A program made the translations under genes and the position numbers. Below are positions 37,388 through 50,220 of a stretch of 64,000 nt of DNA, piece by piece. The notes under the pieces were generated by a model that did not search any database, was not told the DNA's origin, and saw only the letters and a list, made by a program, of their open reading frames with translations. The DNA lies in assembly GCA_036897445.1 (NCBI GenBank), contig JAYMTL010000010.1, positions 124,001 to 188,000 on the forward strand, read 5' to 3'. Numbering within the stretch: position 1 is the stretch's first letter; each line of letters opens with the position of its first letter. Origin of the DNA: Pelargonium tetragonum. Its lineage: Eukaryota; Streptophyta; Magnoliopsida; Geraniales; Geraniaceae.

Positions 37388-39377
37388 CGGGATACCTATT
37401 AAAGTACGAATTTCTTCAGCAGCATATAAGGGTTTCTGGATCAAGATAATAAAAAGATAAAAAGAAAGAATAGAGTCGAAGAGAAAAAAATCTTATTAAA
37501 GGATATCTAAAAATTTTCTATCGAAACTGCAATGTTCTCCATCAGGAGTTCCTCGCATTTTAAAGAAGTATTTGCTAGGCTTTTACTAAATAAGGAATCC
37601 GGCCTCTTTTTAACTAGATAGAACTAGAGTATAAAATTTCTTTGTAAGTTAAAAGAAGTAGGTTACTTCCACTAAACAAATAAGGTTTTTATAGCACATA
37701 CAATACAAGGGTTTTATAAGTCACTTGCAAACCCTAGGGATTTCCCCAGCAGAGTCTCTTTAAGAATATTAATCGTTTCTGAAAACCCTATCAAATTTGG
37801 TATTATTCAGGAATAGCTCTACAAGTACTTATTACCTCAATGGTAGAGAAAGGGCACTTTCCGTACGAGCCCCTAAATTTCTAAGAAATTACCCCATCAT
37901 CTAGTTCCCAAACGGAATTTTGGATACTTTTTGGATAACATTGAAGCTTAATAAAACATGGGATTTAATAGCATAAAAGGGAATAACAGATTAGAGCGGA
38001 AAAGAGACCCTTAAACTAAAAAAGAATAAAGCAGTAACTATATAAAGGTTGTAAATCGTATTTAGACTTGAAGGTTATGTTTGAATTACAAGTATTTGGG
38101 ATTATCTGTTGTTAATAATAATAATTGGATGCTCCTTTTATAGAAGAGTAGCTCTTTAATTCTAGACGAGAAGTATATCCTTAGTTATTAGTGAGGGCCC
38201 CTTTTCACAGAGTCAAGCTTTGTTCTTAGATCTCATTTTATAAGAAACCCTTTTATTATATGCGGTATAGTTCCTTATGTACACTTGTAAAAGAGCTTTC
38301 CTGCTCTGTAAAATTTGGTTGCTCTAGAAATGATGAATCTTTTCACTTTATTTATCACCTTAATGTTGAAGGATTTCTTATATTTTAGTTAGGTTTTCTT
38401 TTAGTTCAAATATAAAAACCTTATAAGTTCGCAAGTTATGCTTTATAAAACAGCATGAAAAGCAAAAATGCTTCGTTTATATGCGTAGATAAGAGGTAAG
38501 ACTTAGCCCATTACAGTAATAAAGAGCCCTTGCCCTCAGGCTTTTATTATATATCTTAACTTAAGAAAGGAGCCCCCCTAAGGGCCCCTCGGATGTAAAA
38601 AAACAGATAAAGTACTAGATTTAAATAAACCCCGGGTCCGAGAAGTTTCTGCTAATGAGTGAAAATCAATTACTGATTAATAATGAGGCGTTGTTTGAAG
38701 CTTTTCATTATTTAGAGATCTATCCAACTGTTGTATTAAAACTCTAGAGATTTCAAATTAGGGCGGGTCCTAAACCTTTTAAACCAAGCTGACAGGAATT
38801 TCTAAGTGTGAACTCGAGAATAAAACTAAATTCCTTTGCTCCTATATACTTTTATTTTAGCCCCTTAAATTGCAGAGTATCCGGATTTCCCTAGCTTGGC
38901 TACTAATCAAAGGAAATCCTAAAGCCAAGTATTATTTGGTAACATAGTAAATCCGCGTGAGTTTCTATAAAAGAGGAGATTCGTGCTTATTAATAAGATA
39001 AGAATGACCCGAAGTTTTATTTGACAAGCAATTTTACTAAGCTTCAAACGGAAGTGGCAGGTGTTAGCCGCTAAGATTCATCAAAAAGGGAAAGATTTGC
39101 TTCTTAAGTGGGGCCCTCCTACAGCTCAATCTCGGAACCCCCGTACTAATTAATAGCCTTAGACTCTCTTGTTATGTGTTTTTCTAAATAAAAAAACTAT
39201 CCAAAGTTTCTTAGTACAAATCCCGGAGCTTCTTTTGAAACGCAATCAGTCTTTTCTAAAAAGGTTGCTTCTAAACCTAAGATAAGTGGGTGCTTGCCTC
39301 CAATAGATAGAGAATATAGGAATCGCTCATCAATTACTTAAGTAAATGAATTAAAAAGTTTGTATAGCTATAGCTTA

Positions 39378-39413
39378 AATGCAGCCTTAAATGTTAATGC
39401 AGCCTTAAATGTT
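39378..39413 (+). repeat. Perfect tandem duplication, 18 bases x 2
   Basis: AATGCAGCCTTAAATGTT occurs twice in a row without change (39378-39395, 39396-39413). It is the longest exact tandem duplication noticed. It looks recent compared with the diverged larger repeats. Confidence 0.9.
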
Positions 39414-39435
39414 ACCGTTATACTCTTATTTTCTT

Positions 39436-39450
39436 AGTAATGTAATTAAG
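39436..39450 (+). repeat. Near-copy of the 13-mer (AGTAATGTAATTAAG)
   Basis: Twelve of the 13 bases of GGTAATGTAATTA are kept and the AAG that follows matches the copy at 19000-19014. It may be a seventh, mutated member. Confidence 0.5.
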
Positions 39451-40616
39451 GAGAGGCCTTGTCTATTTATTCTCTCTCTTGTTTAAGAATGTATTCCCTT
39501 GTATGGAAGGCTTTTTGAAATTCAAATTCTTGTTACAGCCGCTGAGTCTTGTCATATTTATATTTATTAAGTGGTTCTTAAAAAAATTCGGAGTCGGAAC
39601 TCCCGCCTTTACTGGTAAAGTTTAGTATAACTTTGACTTTAGTTTACAGAAATTGAAGTAGTATATCAAGCATAATCCTGGCTGGTAATAAAGCAAAATT
39701 CCTCTATCTTGGATTAAGTTTCCCTTAATTTTATGAATGATGCCTGCCCAAGTAACAAGTAATATGCATATTTTCGAAACATGAGGAGTCCCTTTTCGTT
39801 CTGTTTTCTTATTTGAGACCTAAATTCCTTTTTACAACCTCATGTTCAATAAAAAGAAATACAGATTCAACTAGAATCTAGGTTTAGCAGTAGCTGCAGT
39901 GTAGGAATTACATTGGTTAAATGAAAACCTAATCTTACTCAAAAAGGACTTCACCAGACCCACTAAAAACTAAAACAGAACAGACAGGGTTTTCTTAGTT
40001 ACAAGCTGTTCCATCGAATTGCCCAATTTACTTGTTATTTGTGTTATGCAACTCCTTATTTTTATTAAGTAAAATGCTAGCTCAAGGTTTCCCGACACCT
40101 CAAGAGCTCTTTAAGACAAAAGCAACACTAAAGTGTCTTTACTTGGAAATAAGCTTTTTTTAGGAATGATTCTTAGGTTTTTGGGATTTTATCTCGGGCA
40201 GACTCTTGCAAATCCTTTTGATACGTTTGGAAACTTAGAGAAATGGGTAAGGGTTGTAGGTTCTTTAGGAGAGTTCCACCTTGATAGATTCTATTTGAGA
40301 GCAAGCCAATAAGAGAGATAGACCCCAGAGTGCAGTTATAGCTGGCAGAAGACTAACAAAGGTATAAAGAACTGAGTAGGTTGCTTTTACGTTCTTCTGT
40401 TTCTGGATTCATTTTTTGGGAATGCATAAAGGAGCCTTTTTCTTATTCTTAAACTTCTCTTGCACCGCGAAAAATACAGCTTAGCGTAATAAGGTATAAG
40501 CTTTTGCTAGAGCTAATTCTATGCCCTTAAGAAAACTTTTACGGTTTCCTTTTTGCAGGAGTGATTTAATTAAAAAGAGTGTAACTCGTAGACTTTATAG
40601 GGTACCTTTTTCTAAG

Positions 40617-40628
40617 CGGGAGCTCCCG
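40617..40628. repeat. Perfect 12-base palindrome CGGGAGCTCCCG
   Basis: Self-complementary over 12 bases with ten G/C, in AT-rich DNA. Contains the GGAGCTCC core shared with 12-23 and three other places. Confidence 0.75.
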
Positions 40629-41420
40629 ATCTTTGAATTTAGTGCTTATAAATCAGATATTGAGAATAAAGAAGATCTAAGAAAACACAACTAATCTAAA
40701 AAGAATCGGAATTTTTAACCACGTAGAGTAACAAACCCTTGGTACGTATTTGAGGAGAAGTTTTAGTAATACGGATTCTTCAAATATGCGCATTGCTTAA
40801 AAAAAGGGTTAAAGCGTTTAATTCAGGGCCCTTTTGTAGTTTTAGTACTCTAAAGGAATAAAGGGACACTCTTGCACTAAGTTACTAATGGAGGACTAGA
40901 AAAGAGTTCTGAGCTATAAAGAGAAGTGGGAATCCTAATATAAGAAAGAAGATACTCACTTCCATCCACTCAGAAGAAAAGGGTCCTTTCATTCTTTTGT
41001 TTTAGTAAGATATAGGGGAGACTTTACTATAAAAAAGATTTTAAGGCTAGCCAAGGATTCTTCGTGCAATAGCTATCTTTCGCAATTGGACTCATAATCG
41101 AATAAAGTCTCTCAAGTTGAAGTACGATTCTCCTTATAGAAGTGACCCTTTCTATAAGAGGAAGTCTGCAGAATAAGAGGAAAGTTCTCTGCCAAAAGAG
41201 AAGATTATATACAGTTTAGTTGAGAGGAGTTTTAGAATCTTGTTTAATCTCTTGTAAAAAGGTTAACTGACTACGGTTCCTATAAGCTAGAAACCCACTT
41301 TACTTGTTTACTCGAAAACAGGAAACTAGAACAAAGAACTAAGACTCAAGATTCAATAGAAAACCAATAGAACAATTACCAAGATAAACTTGGAGTTTTT
41401 TTGTAAAACTTTACCTAATT

Positions 41421-41432
41421 AAGGGATCCCTT
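41421..41432. repeat. Perfect 12-base palindrome AAGGGATCCCTT
   Basis: Self-complementary. The GGGATCCC core recurs at about 44657 and 45606, three copies where about 0.2 would be expected. Confidence 0.75.
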
Positions 41433-42290
41433 TCTGTAGCTTCATTCCTCCTGGGATTTTTGAGCATAAGCAAGGTTCCAACCAAATCCCAACTAAGAAG
41501 ACTAGAGGTAGAAAAAGCCCCTTTATTATAGTATATACATGCACATAAATTCTTTCGATATAAAAGGAAACTAGCCCAATTCTAAGTCTAGTTTTCTAGT
41601 GAACTTTACTCTCTTTTGTACTAACAGACTCAATCAAAGTTACAGTAAAACTCAGTATTAGCTTAACAAAATCAGGAAATCTCTCATTATACGTTACTCA
41701 TTTAGCTATGAACTACACTTTATTATAAGAAATCGTTAATAAACAAAAGGGGTTAAAAGGTAAGGAAGTACGGAAATATTAAAAATCTTAAAGGAACCCG
41801 TTATTTTTATACTTTTTAACCATAGAAAACCTCTTTTCTTTTATAGTAAATACCTAGAAAAAGCACTCCTTATCTAAGAAGAAAGATTTCCGAGTATTGA
41901 CCTCATATATGACTTTAAGAAAAAGTATTTAAACAAAAAGTTATAGTAACTCCTTATTTAACCTGCTCAACTCAAAAGGAAACTCCTTGCTTTTTAATAG
42001 AGGCTTTCCTCTATTAAAGTTCCCAGCTAACACTTAGAAAGAATAGAACGCCGGGATACAAAATAAAAGGGACCCTAAAAGTCTTCATCCTAAAAATTCC
42101 CATCTAGACGAGCCAACCCCGTAAAAGCAAAAGTTAGGAATTTGGGCGCTTTTTACATAAAATAAGGAATTCTAAAAACAAGCACAACACGAGGAAACAC
42201 GTCCTGTAGGACCTTCCCATTTGAATAGACAGGATACCTTCTACTAATCTTCTGAGCCATGTTCTAATCAGTAAACCTTTTCTTGATAGC

Positions 42291-42660
42291 TATAACTATC
42301 CTAGTCTTTATAAAACTCCTCCTAGCTGCCTAAGTTTTGCTGAGAGCTCATTTAGTCTTCCTCTTGTAAGTACTTATTGTACCTACTCCTTTTGTATTAC
42401 CCAGGAGAGTTGTAATACCCTTAACAGTTAAGTATGTCTCTTGTATTATACTTATCGGTAATATATAAAAGGCCTTCTTGTTTAAGGTGTACTTCATTGC
42501 TTTGTTTTTACTGACATGGGAGCTTGGTGCCCTAGTATAGATCTGAGAGGTGGTCCACTCTCCTTGACTGTAACATCGCGAAGGAAGGTAGTGCTTTATA
42601 GTTTTTAGAATGTGTATAGATCCTTCATAGACACCGCACCGGCTTACTTTCTTATAATAG
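42291..42660 (-). repeat. Dispersed repeat copy, T-rich orientation
   Basis: The core lies at 42506-42640. Read on the minus strand it has GGTGCGGTGTCTATGAAGG, CTATACACATTC, ACTACCTTCCTTCGCGATG, TTACAGTCAAGGAGAG and GCTCCCATGTCAGTAAAAAC in the same order as the array units near 50.8 and 51.7 kb. A partial extra motif CTTATCGGTAAT lies at 42451-42462, like that at 19391-19405. The upstream plus-strand DNA is T-rich. The right-end variant groups it with the 36.5 kb copy. No reading frame. Confidence 0.65.
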
Positions 42661-43660
42661 CTATACCTGTTTTCTTATAAAGAAAGTTTTAATTAAGAGG
42701 AGTCCTTTCCTTAAAAAGTATACTGTGTGACTCGAACCTTTTTTAGTAGCTGGGGTTTTTGCCTAAAAGGACTTCAATTTTAATTTAAGGGAATTCCTCA
42801 ATTTCAAGGTAAGTAGCTGTTAAACTTAAGGGGTCGCTTTTGTGCTCCTTTCGTTTCTGTTAGTTTAATTAAAGTGATAACACGCTCTAAAGAATTTGGT
42901 AGGGTTTCTCAAGGATTTTCCAAAGTAGTTAGTCTTAAAATTTTATAGCTTATGCGATAAAATAGGATCCGTTCTAGTTAATACCTTAATGCATAGTAGA
43001 AGCCTTAACTTAAAGAGTAATATACTTTATAGTGAAACTCGTTCTAACCATAAGTTTATGCTTGCTTTTTTAGCTTCATTGCAGAATCAAACTTTTTTGC
43101 TAATTTCTTTTACGGCAATTTCCGTGCACTTTAACACAGGTTTTTGCACCTCTGCATAGATTCTTTTTCCCAAAACTCTTTTTTAAACTAAGTTACTGCG
43201 AAGATAGAGGACTTCTTAAGGTTCTTTTTCTAGGAAGAATTTAATAGTGGGAACAAGAAGGAATTCTAAACAGTATAAAGTTAAAGGCTAAATCTAGAGT
43301 TACATATGTAGTAAAAAGCACCTAGGTAGATTTTCAGTTTATACTCATTAAGTCAAGCTGTGCTCAGTCTTAATTTACCAGGTAAAGTACAAACCCTAAA
43401 CGGTATAGAGTAATAGGTTCAAGTCGTGAAGGGCTCAAAAAGGATAGCTTATTTGAGTCAGTGAAAGAGTTAAATCCTTCTTCAAATTCAATATTCATGT
43501 ATAAGTTAAAGAGTCTTTTATTAGATCAGAATATCTATCCGCCAGTTAGAAAATCCTTTATATAAGGAAGGTATAAGGAAATCCCTCTATCAAGGAGATT
43601 CTTTATTACGCAAAAGCTAGTAAAATACATAAAATTAGATATCAACTACCTCTCAAGTTG

Positions 43661-43711
43661 ACCTTCCGGTAACGCTCGATTGCAAACATCCTGAATTCAG
43701 AGGTTCGAGTG
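43661..43711 (+). pseudogene. Cys tRNA-like relic (GCA)
   Basis: GGTAACGC (43668-43675, D-loop end), TTGCAAA (anticodon loop, GCA at 43682-43684) and AGGTTCGAGT (T-loop) are separated as in a normal tRNA: 26 bases lie between the D-loop end and GGTTCGA, the spacing I recall for organelle tRNA-Cys. None of the four stems pairs well and the acceptor ends are not recognisable. It is either a strongly worn tRNA or a lucky alignment of short motifs; the exact spacing favours the former. Confidence 0.35.
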
Positions 43712-44654
43712 AGCCTGTTCCTCAGAATACCAAAAATCTTTCTCTGTTTTTGGAAAACGATCTATACCAGTTTTATACTTGTTACCTTTAAATAAAATAA
43801 AAAAGAAAGTCGCGAGAGTCACTTATCAAGATATCGGGTGCTTAAACAAGCTCTAACCTTTCTTTTAAAGGAATTCTGTTAGGTAGTTTTTTCATAGTAA
43901 ATTCAATTTTGAGGTCAAGAAGCTTTCAGAGGTTCTACTTTTTTGGGTGCTCTTATTCTTATTATATAGAAATTGCTTTTTTATTGAATCACTAATTAGC
44001 TACCTAGAAGTTCTCTTATTATATGCCAGGGTATAGTAAAAGGGTGGATACAGTTCCTTAAAAAAAGCATTTGACTTATTTTCACTAAATACAGGAGGGC
44101 TCCCGCAGTTAAAGGTTTCGTTAAGATCTCGAGAACAAGTTCTTTTGATCTCTTTATCTTAGTAACTTTCTAGAAACACAGGACTAAAATTCATAGAGGG
44201 TGCCCTGTACTTTCGGTTAAATAAAAAATCGCCTTTTTATTTATTAGCTAAGCCAAACACAGCGCTCCCTTTATATATAGAACCATAGCAAAAGGGCAGC
44301 CTTATAATTTAGTATCAGTATTGCCTACGGCTTTATACCACAATCATTCCCAGTAGATCCTTAACGCACTTGTTTTAAAAAGCTGGTACTAGAAGAAGAA
44401 GGGCGCTGATACCAGAAAATTGAGTCTAACTTGTTTGATGGGTAACTTGTTTTTCGCGATTCTCTATTATATTATAAAGGATTCGTTGAAAAGCAATTGC
44501 AAAGTTTATAGCTTTAGAAAACTTCTCCGTAGTTTACTCTTTCTAAAGGAATTTTCGGACTATAGAATTTGTAAGAGAAGCCCTTTAACGGGACCCTCCC
44601 GTGGGTTAGTTTTGAAAACTAATGCCGCTGGTTTAAATAACTACTGCTTTAATG

Positions 44655-44666
44655 AGGGGATCCCCT
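44655..44666. repeat. Perfect 12-base palindrome AGGGGATCCCCT
   Basis: Self-complementary, with eight consecutive G/C pairs apart from the central AT. Same class as 41421-41432. Confidence 0.75.
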
Positions 44667-47639
44667 ACTCAAGTAAAATACAAGAGCTCATTTGCTCCTC
44701 AAATCTTATTTATCTTTATAAAAGAAAACCGGATTCTATTTCTTTTTCCGAGTTCAAATCCCCAGCGAGGCTTTTTTTACCCTACGCCTTAAGAGGGCTA
44801 TGCAACATTTTTAAATAAAGGGGTAATAAGGCTCCGCACAGCACATGGATGAAAAAGAAGAAAAGTCTGACCTAATAAAAGTAAGGAATTGCTTAGTTTG
44901 AGAAACAAGTAGTGGACTAACTCAAGAATAACGCTCTGGGAAATTCTTAAGTTAATAAGTAAGGTCACAAAGGAAATATGAGGCAGTTTTAAATACTTAT
45001 ATGAAAAAGTATAAGTCTTTTTAAGGGTATCCGGCATTTTGTAGTCTATTTTACACCTCTCTGAGCTTCACTTAGAGTTTTTAAAAGACTAAACACGGCA
45101 ACAAATTAAGCGGAAATCGCTGGCTCACCTTTAATTTAAAAAGCTTTCCTTCTATAATTAGGAATCTACCTCTTGGCTAGAGGTTCCCACTTTTGTAACA
45201 AAAGGATTTCTAAATACTATACTGAAAATCAATGGAGTAGTAAAAAGGTTATGTAATAGTAGATTCGGACTTTTTTTTATAAAGAATTTTGCAGTATGCT
45301 AATACTCGGGGAACCTTAGTCCTTTCATACAAACGAGAACCTGTTAGGCTTATTCCTTCGAAAAGATAGAACCCTCTTTTAGCTTTTAGGGTCTCTCGGC
45401 GCGCCCCTTACCTTAATAAGGGAAAATCCCGAGCTATACGCTAAAGTAGCCCTTTTATACTGCAAGAATATAAAAGTAAAGAAACAACAGCAACCCCCTT
45501 ATTTACAAAAAGTAAATTATTCTACTAGACGTAGCTTTTCTTTATAAAAGGTTTTAAAATCTTGTAACTGTAAAAGCCTTACAAACACTACAACAAATCT
45601 AGACTGGGATCCCCTTAACCATGGATATGGCTTAAGTTAGATAATTTAGCAGACGAGTAGTACCTATAACAGTAAAAAGTGACCCAATTAACTATTAAAC
45701 TTTTGACAGGAACTGCCGTCGAAAAGAAGCTAGTGCCTCCTGAGAATGATGAAGTACTTCGCTATTTGATCACATAATATAAAAAAAATTCTCATTAACA
45801 TTAAAGCAGGATAGTTAATCTTGTTATCTATTTTTTGTAAGGTATACCTAGTACTTGTAAACTTACTTTGTATTTTTGTTATGAAATCCGGAAAGATTTT
45901 TTCATAAACCCAGTGCCCCTTATAATGCTGAACTTGGTCGTAAAAAGACAGGGTTTTTTATATACTTTATGGAGAATCCTCCTAGTTATTAGTTTTTCGA
46001 TTTGATTAGGTAAGACGCAAAAAAAGAAAATCAAAGATAGAGTACTTGTTACCCGTGTGTTATCCATCTATAATTAATTAGCTAGAAGGTCCTGAATTTG
46101 TATTCTTAAATAAAAAGTATGTGCTGAACAAAACAAAGAGTATGAATAAAAAGGGAGAGAACGAAAATTTCCTTTTTTTATACTGCGCGAAAACTTAGAT
46201 GCATAAACTACTCTCACAAGACTTTAATTCTTGTGGGTCGGGTTTGGCTAATCTAATATAGATTAAAAGTAGAAGTTTACAAGTAAGAACGCGGCTCGGG
46301 ATTTATTATTAAAAAAGGATTCCCAATAAAAATGAGATACTTCGGGGTTAATTTAAGACAGAAAACCACTTATTAGTAGGGTAATGGGTTGACGCAAGCG
46401 GAGTCAGGTATTCCTATGTAAGGCCCTTATATCAGGTGTTAGTAGAATGCTTTAAAGGAGACCCTTATATAATATCATAAATTTAACTGGAAAAATGAAA
46501 ATACAAATCTTGGATTCATTTCAACAATGCTAATTCTTATACAAATTCTTGACTCCTCATCGTCTAGTTCCTATTTTGCGCACGTTTTCCTTGAAAAAGG
46601 ATACTAACATTTAGAGTTCTAAAGAATTTTAGTTAGCTATCTGAGACTTCTCTTTTTGTTTTTGTGCAGTGCTTATTCCTATTTACCGGGACGGGCTTCT
46701 CTCAAAAAAGAAAAAGGGACTCCGAGCTTTAGTCTTAGATTTAAAAAGCTTCAAAGAAACTTCCTTGTTAGAAACTCCCTTTATATTACTGGAGATTTTA
46801 GCCTCGCTTTCCTATAAAACCTTTCGCTGGCACTATAAAAATATAAGAAGAGGGGTTCCTGTGTATTATACAGGTATTTTGTGTGCTCTGTTACTGCATT
46901 CCCTGGGATAAGGATTGCTCTAAATGAGCAGAAGGGGTATTTGCCCTACCTTAGAGTGATAGATTTAGTAAAGCAGACACTTTAGGTTTTTAAGTCCTAG
47001 AGCCCCTCTCTTTGTAAGGGGTCATTAGAAAAGTTTCAATAAGTTGATGTAAGGTACCTATTTCTGACGCTTAATTAGTCTGTATTTACCAAGTAAAAGT
47101 GGACCTTTATTTATCCAAGCAATTTGTTCAAAACCCTTAAATGCCTTAAGCCCTTTTATTACCTTTTGGCCTTTTTGAGGACTTTTTAGTAACTATGTAC
47201 TTTTTCCAGATTTCAAAGTCCGTTTATGGAAACTTAACTACATCTTGAGTTGTCAAATTTGTATTCATAGCTCTTATTCCTTGGGAGAGACATACTATAT
47301 ATATAAGGTTGTTCCTCATCCATGGATAGCAATCCATTCCCTAGGTAGATTCCAGCAATCCCATATTTACGTACTTTACTCCAGCTTGCGGCTAATGAAA
47401 ACGAAAAAGGGTATCCTTCGATGTTTCAATTAAAAATCTTTCGGGAACTTAGACCACAGACACTACTAAAACACTAACACTTGCAGATTTGAACTTTCGG
47501 TTTGGAGGAATTTTTATTCCGCTTTAACGTGAAAAAGTAGACGACTAATTTCCGTACGAGAGTAACTTACTTTCTTATATTTTTTAGAGTAGTAGGAAAA
47601 TCATTCTTTTATATATAAATTCTTTTCATTCCTTGTTTC

Positions 47640-47790
47640 ATACTAAGGATAGCTGTATTGATAATCTTTCTTCTGCAGCCTTGTCCTTGTAGTTCCCGGT
47701 ACTAATTATTTAGTGGTGTTTATTGTATTCCTATAGTCTTACTCTTATCTTTATTGTACCCTATAGAAGTTTTTCACCAACTTTTGACTG
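47640..47790 (-). repeat. T-rich repeat fragment, family 2
   Basis: TTCTTCTGCAGCCTT at 47668-47682 is identical to 6361-6375. The following T-rich stretch (TATTGTATTCCTATAG...TTATTGTACCCTAT) parallels 6520-6550 (TTAGTATTCCTGTTGTATTACCCTAT). It is another diverged copy of the 6.3 kb block. No coding content. Confidence 0.5.
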
Positions 47791-48050
47791 TATGTAAAGG
47801 TCTTGCTTTGTTAAAATTCTTCACAATGTCTAGCTAAAAGGGTCGTTTACCAATTCACAGACAGTGAGGCACAGTTTTCCGTTAAGTTCGAGTAGAATTG
47901 CTAGTATTTCATTTCCATTTTTCATAAATTGCGGATTTTAGTGTTTTTTGTTTAAAATTACCAGATTTGTTCTAGCTTCTTTAAGAATCCTCTTTTTTTA
48001 CTTGCTTTCTGTATTCTGGTAGAGACGAGAATGAAAAGGTAAGAACTCAG

Positions 48051-48070
48051 GGTTTATATATATATAAACC
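48051..48070. repeat. 20-base perfect palindrome around (TA)n
   Basis: GGTTTATATATATATAAACC is self-complementary over all 20 bases and could extrude as a cruciform. It is one base away from a second small palindrome, CCTAGG (48069-48074). Confidence 0.85.
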
Positions 48071-49957
48071 TAGGGCTCTCCGCGGGTGGAAATCTGTGCC
48101 TTTACTTTTCCGCAGTTTTCATATATAACTTGAAAAGATTGTCGCTAATTTCTTTCTTAAGAGTCTCTAGATTTACACTTTAATACTTCATCAAAAAATC
48201 CTTTATAGGCGCAGTTCCCTTATTAGTTAGTCCGTTACCTTGTATCTTTACCTACTCTAATTATTCCCTTGCCCTGCGAAACCCTTTTTCTGAGAGAGAA
48301 AAATGTTTAAGTTTACGTCACAAATTGAAGAGAGCCCCCGTATAGTCGGTTAAGTAATAAAGTAGTTATTTCGTGTTTTGAAGTATCCGAAAAAGTTCCC
48401 TTAAAAAAAGCCCACTTAAATAAAAGAAAGACTTCTAAAACACCTTTGGACTCTTAAATATTTAAAAAGCCTACGCGCCTTAGATAGAGAATTCCCATTA
48501 CAAGCCTTCTGAAGGATAGAAAACATGTGGCCCTTTAAATTTATAACTTGGGGTTAGGGATTGGAAAAGATATAAAAGGAGTGATTATCATATCAAAATT
48601 TCTTTTTATTTTAAAAGCCTGTACTGTTCTAGTCTAGACACTACCTGCTTTTTAACTACTCTAAAGTTTCCGAGGCAGCAATTAAATTGCCCCGAGAAGG
48701 AACGCGGACATGTAGGTTTTTAAGCGTCTAATGAAGTTAAGAATTTCTAAGCTTTTATCTGATCTCTGGACTGGAATTTTAAGGCCCTTACTTCATTATC
48801 ATTATATTGTGAGTACTTTTTAACAATCTAGAAATTTCTACAAATAAACCGACCTACCCTAGAGGAATTACTCCTGCGCAGAGAAACGAACTTAGAAATA
48901 GATAAAGTTTTTGAAATATCCCTCAAATTAGAAAAGAAAGCAATTCGGGTTTCTTGGCTAACACTGTTTCTATTTGGTGAAATTAAAACAAAGTACCATC
49001 TCAATAAAAATGTAGTCTCAAGTGGAAGTCCGTTGGTTTACGCTTCTGATCTTTAGTTTTATTATTAGTCTTTTTCCCTGAAAAAAGAAAAAGGGTGACA
49101 ACCACTTTTTTGAATTAAAGAGGAGAATTTCATTTTGTTAAAGCTCTTTTTCGCACTTCTTATGGAACTCTACGTTAAGGTCTTCCGGTTATACTACAAC
49201 AAATTTTCTTTTTTCAACCTAATCCATAAAAGTTATATCTTATAGGAGACTTTATTGGATAAAATTCTGGCACAGCTCTCTTCATCTCTCGCTTGTGTAA
49301 AGGCAAGGAACAAGTCCAATTTCTTAATGTACAGATGTAGAGACTAGAACGCTTTCGAAATAGTCAAAATCCAGGATAGATAAGAAATTAGCAGGAACTC
49401 CCAGGTAAGAAAAGCTAGAATAAAACCGAGGTCTTGTTATGAACCAAACTAAGTAGAAAAGAATAGGAGAAAAGGAGTTCGTATCACGGAGACTAAAGGG
49501 ACCTCTTGAGCTGCGAGCATTTCCAACAGCGGAAGGAAAAGAAAGAAACAAAACAGAGAAGAACAAAGAACAATAAGGAGATAGAAAGGAATGAAAACAA
49601 GTACCTTACCTTTTAGCACGAATCGAACCTATAAAAGAGAATTTCTGAAACGTTCTACCATTGAAAAGAGGTTTTAAACCTGCGTACATAAACTCAATTT
49701 AGGAGTGCCGTAACTTTTCTTTGCAATAAGGTCAAGGGGGTCTTTACCAAGTACCCGATTTCACTCACAACATAAATGAGAATGCATAGAGAAAGGGAAG
49801 GTCAGATTCCAATTCTTTCTATCTAAGTGATTTGATGCTTGACGTAGTCTTTTTACCTCGTGCACGTACGCGTATAATTATAAGGTAAGGGTAAGAATTC
49901 TCTACTCTACAAAAGAAGAAACTTATAGACTACTAAATAGAAGGAAAACAAATTACC

Positions 49958-49995
49958 AGTGCCTTGCCAAATCCCGTACGTACTCTTTACTACTA
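49958..49995 (+). repeat. 38-base string related to 63053-63090
   Basis: AGTGCCTTGCCAAATCCCG and the 19 bases after it match 63053-63090 at about 28 of 38 positions. Six of the ten differences are C/T or G/A, and at nearly all of these the copy at 63 kb has the A or T. Confidence 0.6.
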
Positions 49996-50220
49996 AACGG
50001 CTTTCACTCTCCTCCGCCAATAGGAACAAATACAATAAGAGTAATTCCCTTAAACAAGAACAAGACTCTCTATGAAACCCTTATTCCATAAATAACTAAA
50101 AAATCCGTAATACTTAATAGGAATATACCTTAAGACTTTAAAAGTAATATAATACAAAACTCACTATAAAAAGAAAGAGAGAGAGTAGCTATATTAGCTA
50201 TTAAGAAAGGTAGTATAAAA

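Larger units (their letters stand above)
36861..42290. other. Gene-free background with one tRNA relic
   Basis: Apart from the Met-type relic at 37327-37387 and the 18-base tandem duplication at 39378-39413, nothing gene-like is visible. The 69-codon frame at 36901-37110 is hydrophobic at its start, but it is T-rich DNA read in frame and is not called. Confidence 0.55.
42661..49860. other. Gene-free background, about 7 kb
   Basis: Contains the Cys-like tRNA relic, the longest open frame of the window (44420-44818, rejected as a gene), several micro-palindromes, a family 2 fragment at 47640-47790 and a 20-base TA palindrome. The 79- to 80-codon frames at 44798-45037, 46669-46911 and 49324-49566 show no motif. 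Confidence 0.55.

Noticed and set aside
41180-41200. GAGGAAAGTTC, reminiscent of the RNase P RNA P4 region
   Set aside because: The key CC after AGT is missing and no second conserved segment was found.
44755-44768. GAGTTCAAATCCCC resembling a tRNA T-loop
   Set aside because: The expected partner CTCGG is absent and nothing upstream resembles D or anticodon arms.
44420-44818. Longest open frame, 132 codons, plus strand
   Set aside because: Starts with TTG, shows no recognisable motif or domain, and a frame of this length is expected about 0.4 times by chance in a random sequence of this composition. Its codon use follows the local AT-rich DNA.
49616-49680. Minus-strand AATGGTAGAACG and GGTTCGATTC, resembling a tRNA
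   Set aside because: Order is plausible but the anticodon arm and T stem do not close and the anticodon cannot be fixed.
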